64,000 nt of DNA, from NCBI GenBank assembly GCA_022925895.1, contig JAKSYS010000207.1, positions 25,149 through 89,148 of the forward strand. Reading direction: 5' to 3'. How positions within the stretch are numbered: position 1 is the first letter of the stretch; each line of letters begins with the position of its first letter. The notes under the pieces were generated by a model. The model made no database searches. It worked only from the letters and a program-made list of their open reading frames with translations, and was not told where the DNA came from. Positions 55,422 to 64,000 of this stretch are shown piece by piece. Position numbers and translations under genes: made by a program. Source of the stretch: Fragilaria crotonensis. Its lineage: Eukaryota > Bacillariophyta > Fragilariophyceae > Fragilariales > Fragilariaceae.

Positions 55422-55990
55422 TGTGTCACTGCATGTTTGTCACGACTTACAATATGTCCATGGTACGTGTATAGCACCGTGCTGTTTGGTACCGTATTCA
55501 CAATACAGTACTGCCCGGTGCGTATGCACTCCGACATACCTGTTACTAAGTCAGGTATGTAGATAGTCTAATTAGTGGAGTACCTCTCATATACTCCACT
55601 CACAACTTCTACTTTAAACCATATATTACTTCATTTGCACTCGTGCCGGTCTTCGATCGTAAGGGTATAGAGGTGAAAGGTTTATCAAAGAGTAAGCATT
55701 GCCACGACACTGTCCAACTCACACTCCGAACTACGTGCCGTATACTACAAACGCCGAACCGCCATTGCCAAGAGAATTGCTTACCGTTCTCCGGTATTCG
55801 TGTGTGTACTCCTGTGTGGACGATCGTGGACCACCCAATCTCCTATCATCACCCCCGAGCGTGAGCGCTCGCTACTTGGAAGGAGATCACAGAGTCAAGT
55901 CCATTCAACATTACTTCACGAGCACTAGGTAAGAGGATTTCTGTGTCGTATGCTAGCCGGTACCGCTACCCGCGGTAGTGTCTAGTCGTG
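55422..55990 (+). repeat. Probable 3' LTR of element H (3' end not defined)
   Basis: It starts TGTGTCACTG directly after the polypurine tract AATGGGGGAG (55412-55421). No second copy exists in the window, so its length is a guess bounded by the start of fragment F. I see no gene in 55337-56060. Confidence 0.45.
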
Positions 55991-56063
55991 TGGGTCGAGT
56001 GTTTTTAGTTCAAACACTGCGGCAGCACATTAAATTAGAAATGGGGTTTTGTTTTGTTTTGTT

Positions 56064-57256
56064 TTGAAAATGTTGAGAATTCAGAACCCACCATCATTCA
56101 TCAAACTGGATTTGTTGCCAACCTTGGAATCAATCCATCCTCCTTCATTGAAGAATCCACAACAGAAGATCCAGCAGAAACATCAGACATCAGCACCAAC
56201 AATGATGAACATCCTCTTCCTATTGAGACTATTGACAATGATGATGACACTGATGATGATGATCTTCAACCTGGTCCAACACCACCTGCACCTCAACTGC
56301 TCAACCTCACTCACCATCAGAAGAGACACACACCCCTTCAAAAGGAGATGACACTTTATTTTGCTGAATCACCACCATCCATTGACGTATTTTTACTATC
56401 TAGATTATTCAGTATGACACTTCACATTATGCTAGTACACAGTATACGTCGTACCGTTACTGTCATATGGGAATCAAATCCCACTCAGAAATTGCAACGA
56501 TCGTTTTCATGTCGTTTGTCATGAAAACGATCGTTTTCTTCCCCAACGCTTCACCTCGTTCGCTCTCTTCAGATGTGCGAACTCTCAGACGTACACTTTC
56601 CAGACGTACGTCGTTTCTTTTGTGTTCCTGAAGAACACTCATCAAAAGAAGTTGATCATCCATTGATGATCAACAATTCTACTCACAATTTGTCAACTTA
56701 AATTTTTATTTAGCTCGGCGCCCAATTTAGCAATGAACAATTTTTGTAGCAGCGTAACTGACCATGACGACGTTTTACCCGCTGTCGTCAAGGTTCAGTC
56801 CCCTGTAGCGATAGCCTGTGTACTAGTACCCACTTGGCTACCGATGACGTCACCATAGGACACCACCAACGTCGACACACTGTAGTACCATCTACCCGCA
56901 ACGTAGTACTGTCTACTTGCACGGCACCTAACACATACTAGCACAGTAGCATGGGCTACTAGCACTGTGCCTTCGTCTTACATGCACTAGAGTTACACCT
57001 ACTCGCACCGTAGTTCAGTATACCTGTCCCGTAGGCACCCACGCTTATACCGTCGAGTCTGCTACTAGCACTCTTCTTTCCTCTGCAGCTAGCGTAGCAG
57101 CCAGTAGTACGGATTCGGTAGCACCGGCACCCGTTTGTACTGTAGCGACCGATACCGTCAGTGTGACGTCACCGCCTGCCTGCGACCCCGGTCTGGCATG
57201 CGCCCGATTTAACCATGGTCTGGCCTCCACTCCGCGCTCGCACGCAGAATCTATCA
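56064..57256 (+). mobile_element. Element F: internally deleted E-family copy with LTR
   Basis: 56064-56384 matches the integrase-RT linker of element E (ENSEPTIIHQTG, PGPTPPAPQLLNLTHH). At about 56385 it jumps into the LTR at the position equivalent to 9890, so the rest of pol, RNase H and the first two dozen LTR bases are gone. The LTR part ends CTATCA at 57256. It contains the LTR ORF start (ATG at 56733, MNNFCSSVTDHDD) and the hairpin 56651-56674. Confidence 0.75.
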
Positions 57257-57406
57257 CATCCCGCATCCCGCCGGTACGTCGAGCATTCGCACGATGAAAT
57301 GCGGATGTTGTGGTCATCCGCATTTTCTGTCGCTATGCGGGGTACGAAGTATGAATGCAACATGCATATCGGAAGTCACAAATCGACGACTAAGAGTGAG
57401 TTCAAG

Positions 57407-58250
57407 TGACAGACTTCCAGTATCGCCCTACATATTTTTACACGTATCCCTATCCCTAACTGTCGCCCGTGTGCACAGTAAAAACGTTACATCCGTGCTC
57501 CAGTAACCAGTGCGACACTGCACGACTGGAATCAAAACTCTCGTCGATTTGAATTTCATGTTCATCTCATCCCATGAGATTGAACACTCATTTTCAAACG
57601 AGACTCAACGCCTCGTATACGGACGACCACGCCGTGACACGAAACGACGTCTCCGCGAAACGAGGAGTGTTCCTTATTGTTCCAAAGGAACACTCCCTTC
57701 ATTCAGACCTCTCATCTGTTGCCCCTCCTCACTCTTCTCACAATTGTCGAAATAATTCATTTTTAGTGCCACTCACCTTTTCTGCACATACTGCACATAT
57801 TTGCACATGATGAATGAATTTGACCATGACGAATTTTTACCGCCGGTCGTCAAATTGTCAACCTCACCATACTGTACATATATCAGTAGTCAGTACAACG
57901 GTACTCACTATAACGACAGCACACAACACGGCAATCAGTACAGCAGTACTTTTTGCACATCACTTCCTCTGCCCGGCCATAGACCGTGCACGTCTGAGTT
58001 TACCGTTACCGTACATAACGATAAACTATTAGACAGTGCCCACTATGACCAAAGCAATATTCTTACTAGTCAGTCCCTCGCACATTTATGTAGCGATAGA
58101 CCGACAGATAGTATACGTATCGTTGTCTGTAGCGGTAGACAGCATTGTATTGCTGTACCGTTTATAGACACACTAAGCAGTAGTCAGTGTCGTACTAGAC
58201 ACTTACCTACTGGGGGCGTACCCCGTAACGGCGGGATTCGCTAGCTCTCC
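57407..58250 (+). repeat. LTR G, divergent relative of the E-family LTR (3' end approximate)
   Basis: It starts TGACAGACTTCCAGTA after GTTCAAG, closely resembling the start of the E LTR and its preceding bases. It has a 12-bp perfect hairpin at 57664-57675/57685-57696 at the place equivalent to the E LTR hairpins. An ORF with a peptide resembling the E LTR ORF start follows. The right boundary is set only by the end of that ORF. Confidence 0.55.
57801..58244 (+). CDS. LTR-internal ORF of LTR G
   Basis: This is a 147-codon open frame. The segment MNEFDHDEFLPPVVKLSTSP resembles the start of the E LTR ORF (DHDDFLPAVV), although the surrounding nucleotide sequence has diverged; the remainder is Ser/Thr/Asn/His-rich. 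The ATG at 57810 (Met before NEF) is the likelier start. Its preservation in two diverged LTRs suggests selection on the encoded N-terminus. In its present solo context it leads nowhere. Function unknown. Confidence 0.35.
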   Translation: MHMMNEFDHDEFLPPVVKLSTSPYCTYISSQYNGTHYNDSTQHGNQYSSTFCTSLPLPGHRPCTSEFTVTVHNDKLLDSAHYDQSNILTSQSLAHLCSDRPTDSIRIVVCSGRQHCIAVPFIDTLSSSQCRTRHLPTGGVPRNGGIR

Positions 58251-58418
58251 CGCCTCAGCGGCTGCTTGACGTCACGTTCGTCCCCGAGCGTGGATTGCAG
58301 TGATCTAGTGGTACTAGTGAGTTTTGGTGGGGGGTTGTGACATCCTACTAGGAGTTACCGTACCCTCCATCCACACGGACGGTAGCGTGCTTGCCGTTTC
58401 GTGCGGTGGGCGGGTGGG
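58251..58418. other. Short gene-free stretch before the DIRS-like element
   Basis: I see no gene or recognisable repeat. Confidence 0.5.
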
Positions 58419-58515
58419 TTTAACGTAAATTCGTACTCGGTACGTAGTCCTTGCCTACACTGATCGAGGGACCTGGTTCGTGGCAGGTCTGTCGACGCGT
58501 CGTGCGGGTAGTCCG
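58419..58515. repeat. Left 97-bp direct repeat of the DIRS-like element
   Basis: It matches 63759-63855 except for C at 58465 (T at 63805). The last 20 or so codons of the recombinase ORF are encoded by it. Confidence 0.9.
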
Positions 58516-60293
58516 GCGCGGGTGGAGCGTATAGAGACGTCGGAAGGGGCGTATGCGGGATCGGGGTGCAGGGAGAGCGCGGCGCGGAGGCGAGTGGTCA
58601 GGTCGGAAGGGAGCACGTAGGACCAGGGGGAAGTGGCTGTGGGGCGAACTGCGTTCAGGGGCGTGGACAGTCCGGCCCCGGAGGTGCGGAGGGCGAGAAC
58701 GCGGGTGGCCAGGGCGTGTACCGGGCAGAGATGGGCATGGCCAGAGCGGCCATGACCGACGGTTTCGTTGCGGACGCCGTTTTTCTGACGGTTGAAAGTA
58801 AGTGTGACGAAAGTGGCGGCAACGAGGTCCGCCGCGGGGCACGTGGTATGGTCAAGAGCCCGCGAACCAATCCAAAACCGAACATCGCCAAAACGGAATT
58901 GGGTAGGTCGGGGCGTCCCCAAGTATTCGCCTGGGCGCAATAAAAAATAGAAGCCGATGACCAAGCAGCAGGAGGCCGCGAGGGCATGCGGGGTGGCGGC
59001 GAGGGCGGCGTGGTGCCAGACGTGGGCAACCAGCGGCAAGGGAAGGGGTTTGACGCGGGACGGGGGGTCGTCAGCGGTGGCCCACGCATGAAACAAGGCG
59101 CGGAGGCGAGAATCGAGCTGACCATGCGCGTTTAAGCGAGGGTCAGCGGCCCCCATCCCAGTGTACGCCTGGCCCACCGCTCGGACGGCATCCTCCACCG
59201 TGCGAGCCCGCACCGATCGACGGCCGGGGGCGAGGGCGCCGGTGCGGTAACGCTGGGCGAACAACAGGAGGAGAGGGACGGGGTCGAGGGGGGGGGAGGT
59301 TGTGTGCATCGATACCGACACCGGTACAGAAGGCCTTCCAGAGGTGCCATGCGGTGGCTGCGTTGGCACCTCGCTGAGCAGAGCCGCGCAGGGCTGTGGA
59401 ATGTTGGAGAGTGCGCCAATCACGATAGCACTGGTCGCGGGTGGTAGGGTCCGCATGCACCAGGAGACTGCCTGTGGATAGACCGTGTCAAAATGGGTGA
59501 GAAGGGCCGCGTCAGACAAGTGCCACAATCGACTGGCATCGTCGGCCATTACATTAACTGGGCCTGGGATGTAATGGTTACGGGTGACGTAGCGGTGGCG
59601 CCGTTGATGGAGAGCCGTATACCGCAACAGATGAGCGCGCGCGGCGAGAGACGTTGCGGACCCTTTGTTGGACCAAGCCACAGCGGCGCGGTTGTCGCTT
59701 GCGAGCCAGACAGTGCGCTCGGCAACATCCCGCATGGACGCGAGGACGGCCTTGTGTGCCACCACGCCGGCAAGCTCGAGGTCAGAGATGGACAACGAGC
59801 CACGCGGGTGATCGGCGGTGATGAGGGAGTCGGCAATGTTCGCAGGAAAACGGTGGCGCCAAAGCACAGGGGCGGACGAAGGGTCAACCGCGTCGAACCA
59901 GACGCCACCCATACCAGTGCGACAGGCGTCGCAGGCGCCGATGTCCGACGGGGCTGTCGGCACAAGTTCTCGCAACCGCGTGGGGCGGGTTGCGACCGAG
60001 TCAACAAGGGCCCGAAAATCGGAGGCGGTATTGTAAACGTGCTGGTTCAATCGCACCCGGTGGCGGTCGCCACGGCTGAGTGTAGCTTGGAGGACAGAGA
60101 AAAGTCCTCTGGTGCCGGGCAACGCAGGTGACATGGAGCGCAGCTCGCCCAGAATTTGGTGCCAACGCGTGGTCAGCATGCGCTTGCGCGGTGGTTGGAG
60201 TTCCGTGAGGATGGCATACAGACGGGCGACACGGTGTGGGGGGAGGTGCATGGTCTCGGCGTGAGTGTCAAAGTCCCATCCCAATATCCGTTT
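58455..60293 (-). pseudogene. RNase H and tyrosine recombinase of the DIRS-like element
   Basis: The frame continues from RT across a TAG (60294-60296). RNase H shows DACRTGMGGVW, ISDLELAGVV, WLASDNRAAVAW and NVMADDASR. A phage-integrase domain follows: the first catalytic Arg in FLLRPGEYL, the Lys in RQKNGVRNE and the block PSDVSIRSTRAG. The usual next part, with HxxR and the catalytic Tyr, is absent. From RAG the frame runs into the 97-bp repeat and stops at 58455. Tyrosine recombinase would integrate the circular cDNA; this copy lacks the nucleophile. Confidence 0.75.
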
Positions 60294-61440
60294 CTAGGTG
60301 GCCCAGTGAGCGTCACCCTTGAGCATCTTCTTCACGGACGCAGGCTCTTTCCGATGGGCCGGATCCGTCGCGTCGAGCGGGCGGAACACGGCGTCAACGG
60401 CCTGGAGAGTGGCACGGAGAACCTTGCGTTGCTGGTGTGCAGTCTGCGCCATCAGCAAGAAATCGTCGACATACACGTCGACAGCCGCCACGGGGGGGGC
60501 GACCTGTGTTGTGGACGTCGTTGCAGGGTCGGCCGAACTGCGTCGTGGGCTCAGGTGTGGTGTCGGGTGGGGGTGTGGCTGCCACTGCCTCCAACCGGTG
60601 GACCTGTGTGAGGCGAGACAGTGTGGGGCGTACCCGGAGAGCGGCGTTCGCGAGGTCGCAGGCCGTTTCGGTGAGTGCGGTGAAGTAGGGTGGTGACTCC
60701 ACCCACCCCATAGGTAAAGCCAGGGGAAAGGCTACAAGTGGGTGGCATTCAGATGCGAGTGGCAACGCGACGCCTAACTTAGGAATGTCTGTTATTTGTA
60801 GCCATACGCGATAAAAACCATCCGCAATGTCAATTTTCGAGAGATGCACGGGTCCAAAGCAACGGTCGGCCTGCACGATAGTCGAGATCACTCGCTGGAG
60901 CGCACGGCCGAACTGCATGGCCTCCTTAGGCGCGAGTGAGAGAGTGTCCGCGTTCACGTCCGAGAAGGAGTAGTCAACGATGAGGCGAGGGCGCCTGTCC
61001 TGCTGTGGGACCACGCCCAGGGGAGAGATGCGCAAATTGGGCCACGCTTCCACTGCGGCCAACGGTAAGACTATCCAATACCCCTGGCGACAGAAGTCCA
61101 GCATTTCTTCGGCAACGAACGCGCGTTCGCTCTGCGAGGATTTGTGTGGTCCTCGTCGAATCGCCGCTGACTTGCGGTCCGCGGACCACGGAGGTGTCAT
61201 CATGGGGACGCTCGCACCGCGCTTCCGGAGGTGACTCAAGAGACGGGCGGCCGTGTGCGGTAACCGTCCAACCGTCGCGGAGATGTTCGATGTTCCTCGG
61301 GCTTCAGTTACCATTTGCTGCCAACCCTGAGATCGCAACTGGGATGCATATGTTTCCGCTAACTTACCAAGCATTTGTTCTGCACTCGTGAGTTCCATGA
61401 ATTTTCGTTTCTTGTCGTGTGTCGTCGCGCTCGTCTTCAC
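60294..61440 (-). pseudogene. Reverse transcriptase of the DIRS-like element (frameshifted)
   Basis: The first frame (61440 down to about 60.5 kb) has RISPLGVVPQQDRRPRLIVD, KIDIADGFYRVWL and LPMGWVESPPYFTALTE. The catalytic box DVYVDDFLLMAQ (near 60463-60474) is in another frame (60294-60491), so a frame change lies in or near the G8 tract at 60492-60499. A TAG at 60294-60296 then separates RT from RNase H. The RT words match the DIRS lineage rather than copia or LINE. Confidence 0.8.
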
Positions 61441-61521
61441 GTGCGCGGTCGGGTCCGGGGGCCAGGGAGGTGGTCGCTGAGGTGACTCGGCGCCGGCAGC
61501 GATTACCCCCTGGCCTACGAG

Positions 61522-63720
61522 TCAAGCCGTGGAAGACGCAGGTGCCACAAGGTGCTGGCGGACGTATGCAAGGAGCCGGGCGCGTTCGGCGGCCGAAGCG
61601 AATGGCTGGTGCGTGTTGCGGCGGCCACAGTTGGGGTAGCAGCCGCTGCGCGTCCACCAGGCCACGCAGAACTCGTGACCCGCGTCGTTGGTCGGTGGGC
61701 GATGCGCGCGGAGAATGGCTCGTGTGCCTCCGGCCCGAAGAGTTAAGGAGGTAAACTCACTGTCGCCGTTTGGGTTCTCTACCCGAGCAACGCTGTCGCG
61801 CGTGGTGTCGTGGGTGATTGAGGAGACTCCAGTGCTTACCGACGCTCCCGTGACCACCGTGAGCGGTCCTCCTGACACGCGGCTTCCGCCTGCGGTTGGC
61901 AGTGATGTCGTTCCCGCCATGTAGTCGTCGGGTATGGCAATCCAGTTGGTGGACTGGTGGAATGTCCCCCGCTTGAGGTCCTGTAACATCAAGGCGAAGC
62001 TGGGGAGCTCCACTCCGAACACACTCTCGGCTACGTTGACCGCCACTTGCTGAAAATAGTCATGTACTCCTAGCTGCACAGCACGGACGATGCGTGCAAA
62101 GTAGGTCTGCGCCACTCCTGGTGTGCGCGAGAGGGATTGGTAGCGTTCTGTGATTGAGGGGGCGAGGTTCTGCAGGCCCACAGCCGTGGCCCACATTGCC
62201 TCCACGAACGGATGCCGGGCTCCGGTGCCCTGGAAGAGGACTTGGGTCAACACCGCGTAGCGACACAACGTGATCGCTGTTTCGGTTGCGTCGCGCGGGA
62301 ATTTGACCTTCTCCTTCTCTCGAATCACTCTGTAGTCGGCCAGATTTGCATTCTGGTCGCCACGTGCCAGTTGGTTACCTTCGTCCGCGGCTGCGACGGC
62401 TTGGTAGTGATTGGTTGTCCCGGAGTACGAAACCAAAAACGGTTGGCACCCGGACGACAGGTCGTCTGGGCCATGCCCAATGAACTGGAGGCCGACCACC
62501 ATTTGCTTCAGTGAAGTGGTCACAATTGGAGAGTAATATTCGGTCGACAGGCCTCGCGACATGCAGACCTTGTGGAATTCTTGCGTCAGCACCACATGCT
62601 GCTCGCTCTTGTGACAGTTTGCAAGCCGGTGCCAGACTGGCGCTAGCTCATTGACGTTGTCCACATTTCCGAAACGTAGGAGTGTCCGGTACGTCTCACG
62701 ATATGTATCGGCAACGCTCTTAGGCTCGCGAGCACCAGGGTCTCCTTCTGCTTCGTCCGCCGCCCGTCCCCGCGGTGCCGACAGTGCTCGGATGGCTCCA
62801 AGGAGAGCTTCGGTAGTGCCCCCTGTATCTGCACGGGTTGCTAAGGCCGGCAGGTCGCCTTGTACCTTGGCTGCCATGTATCCGTACACCTCCGGCGGAA
62901 GGTGCACAATTGGTGCGAACGCGTGCATGACACTGGGGACGGTGTTTTGCGCACCGCCGCCACCTCTCGCAGTGCACGCGGCGCGCAACCAAGCAAGGAC
63001 ATCAGCGTACGCGTCCAGTCCTCCTTCGGCTTGTATGACGCCGTAGAGCTCCTGGTACGCCTGCTTAGCGCGAACGCGCCGGCGGTGGACAAGAATGGCC
63101 GCTAGTCGCCCGGGGACTAGTTGCAAGTGGCGGGGACGGACCACTTCCGTCTCCGGGTCTTGCTCCACATAGGGACCAAGAGCTTGCAGTGGGTCCTCCC
63201 ACGTTGGTAGCAAAGCGGTCATCGCTTCCACAGTAGGGACTCGTACAGGGGTGCCCACCAGGTGGAACGAAGTGTTTGGAACTTCGACGACGGGATACTG
63301 ATACGGGAGAAGGTCCCCGAGTAGTCCGAATACTCGGTCGTTGAAACCAGTCGGGTCATCTCCCAAGTTATCCATATAGCGGACAAATCGATGGATTATG
63401 GACACTTCCCCCAACCCATCGACACCTGGGATCAGGCACAGGAAGGCCATCGACTGTCGGTCACTGAGGGTAACCGTCAAGTCACGAAGTGCTATGGGTG
63501 CCGGTACACCGGCCCCTCCGACATCGGTGAAACGGTACCCGGCCAGGTAAGCCGCGACTCTTTCCGGTGGCGGGACATTGCCTCGCTCGAGGTAGTACTC
63601 CTGGTAGGTGCGGGCTTCCAAACCGTGCCCAGCAGCCGGTAATGGTAGCCCCGGTCCAAGGGGCACACCTCCGCCGGGGCCGAGCTGGATACCAGCAGCA
63701 CCTAGGTTCAGTTGGGCCAT
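61522..63720 (-). CDS. Gag-like ORF1 of the DIRS-like element (intact)
   Basis: This is an uninterrupted 732-residue ORF. The N-terminus is Gly/Leu/Pro-rich, and the middle is a helical, probably structural region (LSDRQSMAFLCLIPGVDG, FIGHGPDDLSSGCQPFLVSY). The C-terminus holds a Cys/His cluster, CVAWWTRSGCYPNCGRRNTH (CX8CX3CX5H), a CCCH-type finger that would bind nucleic acid. It ends 81 bases before the RT ATG. The size and finger suit the Gag protein of PAT-like elements. It is one of the few undamaged ORFs in the window. Confidence 0.75.
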   Translation of the reverse strand: MAQLNLGAAGIQLGPGGGVPLGPGLPLPAAGHGLEARTYQEYYLERGNVPPPERVAAYLAGYRFTDVGGAGVPAPIALRDLTVTLSDRQSMAFLCLIPGVDGLGEVSIIHRFVRYMDNLGDDPTGFNDRVFGLLGDLLPYQYPVVEVPNTSFHLVGTPVRVPTVEAMTALLPTWEDPLQALGPYVEQDPETEVVRPRHLQLVPGRLAAILVHRRRVRAKQAYQELYGVIQAEGGLDAYADVLAWLRAACTARGGGGAQNTVPSVMHAFAPIVHLPPEVYGYMAAKVQGDLPALATRADTGGTTEALLGAIRALSAPRGRAADEAEGDPGAREPKSVADTYRETYRTLLRFGNVDNVNELAPVWHRLANCHKSEQHVVLTQEFHKVCMSRGLSTEYYSPIVTTSLKQMVVGLQFIGHGPDDLSSGCQPFLVSYSGTTNHYQAVAAADEGNQLARGDQNANLADYRVIREKEKVKFPRDATETAITLCRYAVLTQVLFQGTGARHPFVEAMWATAVGLQNLAPSITERYQSLSRTPGVAQTYFARIVRAVQLGVHDYFQQVAVNVAESVFGVELPSFALMLQDLKRGTFHQSTNWIAIPDDYMAGTTSLPTAGGSRVSGGPLTVVTGASVSTGVSSITHDTTRDSVARVENPNGDSEFTSLTLRAGGTRAILRAHRPPTNDAGHEFCVAWWTRSGCYPNCGRRNTHQPFASAAERARLLAYVRQHLVAPASSTA

Positions 63721-63758
63721 GTTGAATGCTCAGCCTTCGTCTTGTGCCCACTGTCTCC

Positions 63759-63855
63759 TTTAACGTAAATTCGTACTCGGTACGTAGTCCTTGCCTACAC
63801 TGATTGAGGGACCTGGTTCGTGGCAGGTCTGTCGACGCGTCGTGCGGGTAGTCCG
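63759..63855. repeat. Right 97-bp direct repeat of the DIRS-like element
   Basis: Partner of 58419-58515. It sits 38 bp upstream of the gag start on the minus strand. Similarity ends at GTCCG, so 63856 onwards is flank. Confidence 0.9.
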
Positions 63856-64000
63856 TTGTTGCCTACTGGTTCGCTCGTTCGACCTGGTTGGAAACAATGA
63901 GTGCGAGGCCGTTCTCTGTTCAAGTGCCTGATTCATTCTGCGGGACGGGTTCACGTGAGTTCTAGTACTCGCGAGGAATTTCTTCACTCGCGCCAATGTG

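Larger units (their letters stand above)
36175..55990 (+). mobile_element. Copia element H with PDZ-like module, interrupted by elements A and B
   Basis: Plus-strand coding is gag, CCHC, protease, integrase (36.2-39.8 kb), a PDZ-like module (39.9-40.2 kb), RT N-terminus (47073-47514), then RT core and RNase H (54035-55336). The gaps are exactly elements A and B, and removing each with its 4-bp duplication restores the reading frame. The 3' LTR starts at 55422 after AATGGGGGAG; its end is not defined. The 5' LTR and start of gag are missing at the head-to-head junction with element C. Confidence 0.8.
58419..63855 (-). mobile_element. DIRS/PAT-like tyrosine-recombinase retrotransposon
   Basis: A 97-bp direct repeat with one mismatch marks both sides (58419-58515 and 63759-63855). 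Between them, on the minus strand, lie gag with a C-terminal Cys/His finger, RT, RNase H and a phage-type tyrosine recombinase, which is the DIRS-superfamily order. Direct rather than inverted terminal repeats suggest the PAT subgroup. It is visibly more GC-rich than the copia elements. RT is frameshifted and the recombinase is truncated. Confidence 0.8.

Overview
The window is a repeat-dense eukaryotic (nuclear) locus made almost entirely of nested transposable elements, with one recognisable non-transposon gene, an FkbM-type methyltransferase at 12.3-13.2 kb. The mix points to a stramenopile, most likely a diatom. It contains several Ty1/copia lineages resembling the diatom CoDi elements, a tyrosine-recombinase retrotransposon (DIRS/PAT-like), an APE-type LINE with RNase H, and a piggyBac-like DNA transposon. 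There are no operons, rRNA genes or CRISPR arrays. The lineage call is inference from family resemblance; nothing here fixes the species.

Layout. (1) 0.1-1.4 kb: intact minus-strand gag of copia element I, whose pol lies beyond the window edge. (2) 1.7-10.8 kb: plus-strand copia element E, 5'-truncated and frameshifted, with a 904-bp 3' LTR and an unusually long coding extension (about 800 codons) before its gag. (3) 10.8-13.5 kb: hairpin, microsatellite and the methyltransferase gene. (4) 13.5-16.3 kb: dead piggyBac copy. (5) 16.4-22.8 kb: minus-strand element D (same family as E) with a tRNA-derived SINE in or beside its LTR. (6) 22.8-36.2 kb: minus-strand CoDi-like element C, split in its pol gene by a 9.06-kb LINE flanked by a 17-bp target duplication; the 3' LTR of C abuts the truncated 5' coding end of D. 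(7) 36.2-55.9 kb: plus-strand copia element H with a PDZ-like module between integrase and RT. H is interrupted by element A (plus, 40.4-47.1 kb) and element B (minus, 47.5-54.0 kb); A and B each have 194-bp LTRs and 4-bp target duplications. (8) 56.1-58.2 kb: remnant F of the E family (internally deleted, with LTR) and a related LTR G. (9) 58.4-63.9 kb: minus-strand DIRS/PAT-like element with 97-bp direct repeats.

Relative order of events can be read from the nesting. D is older than C, and C is older than the LINE. H is older than A and B. C and H have both lost their 5' ends and meet head to head near 36.17 kb. Nearly every copy is dead through frameshifts, stops or lost catalytic residues; the clearly intact ORFs are the element I gag, the element B gag and the DIRS gag. 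Several single-base frameshifts sit in short homopolymers, so some may be assembly error.

The most novel signals are: the E-family ORF that appears to start inside the LTR and to run into a long unknown protein before gag; the PDZ-like domain in the H polyprotein; the chromo-like module in A, B and C; and a SINE with a perfect 16-bp target duplication.
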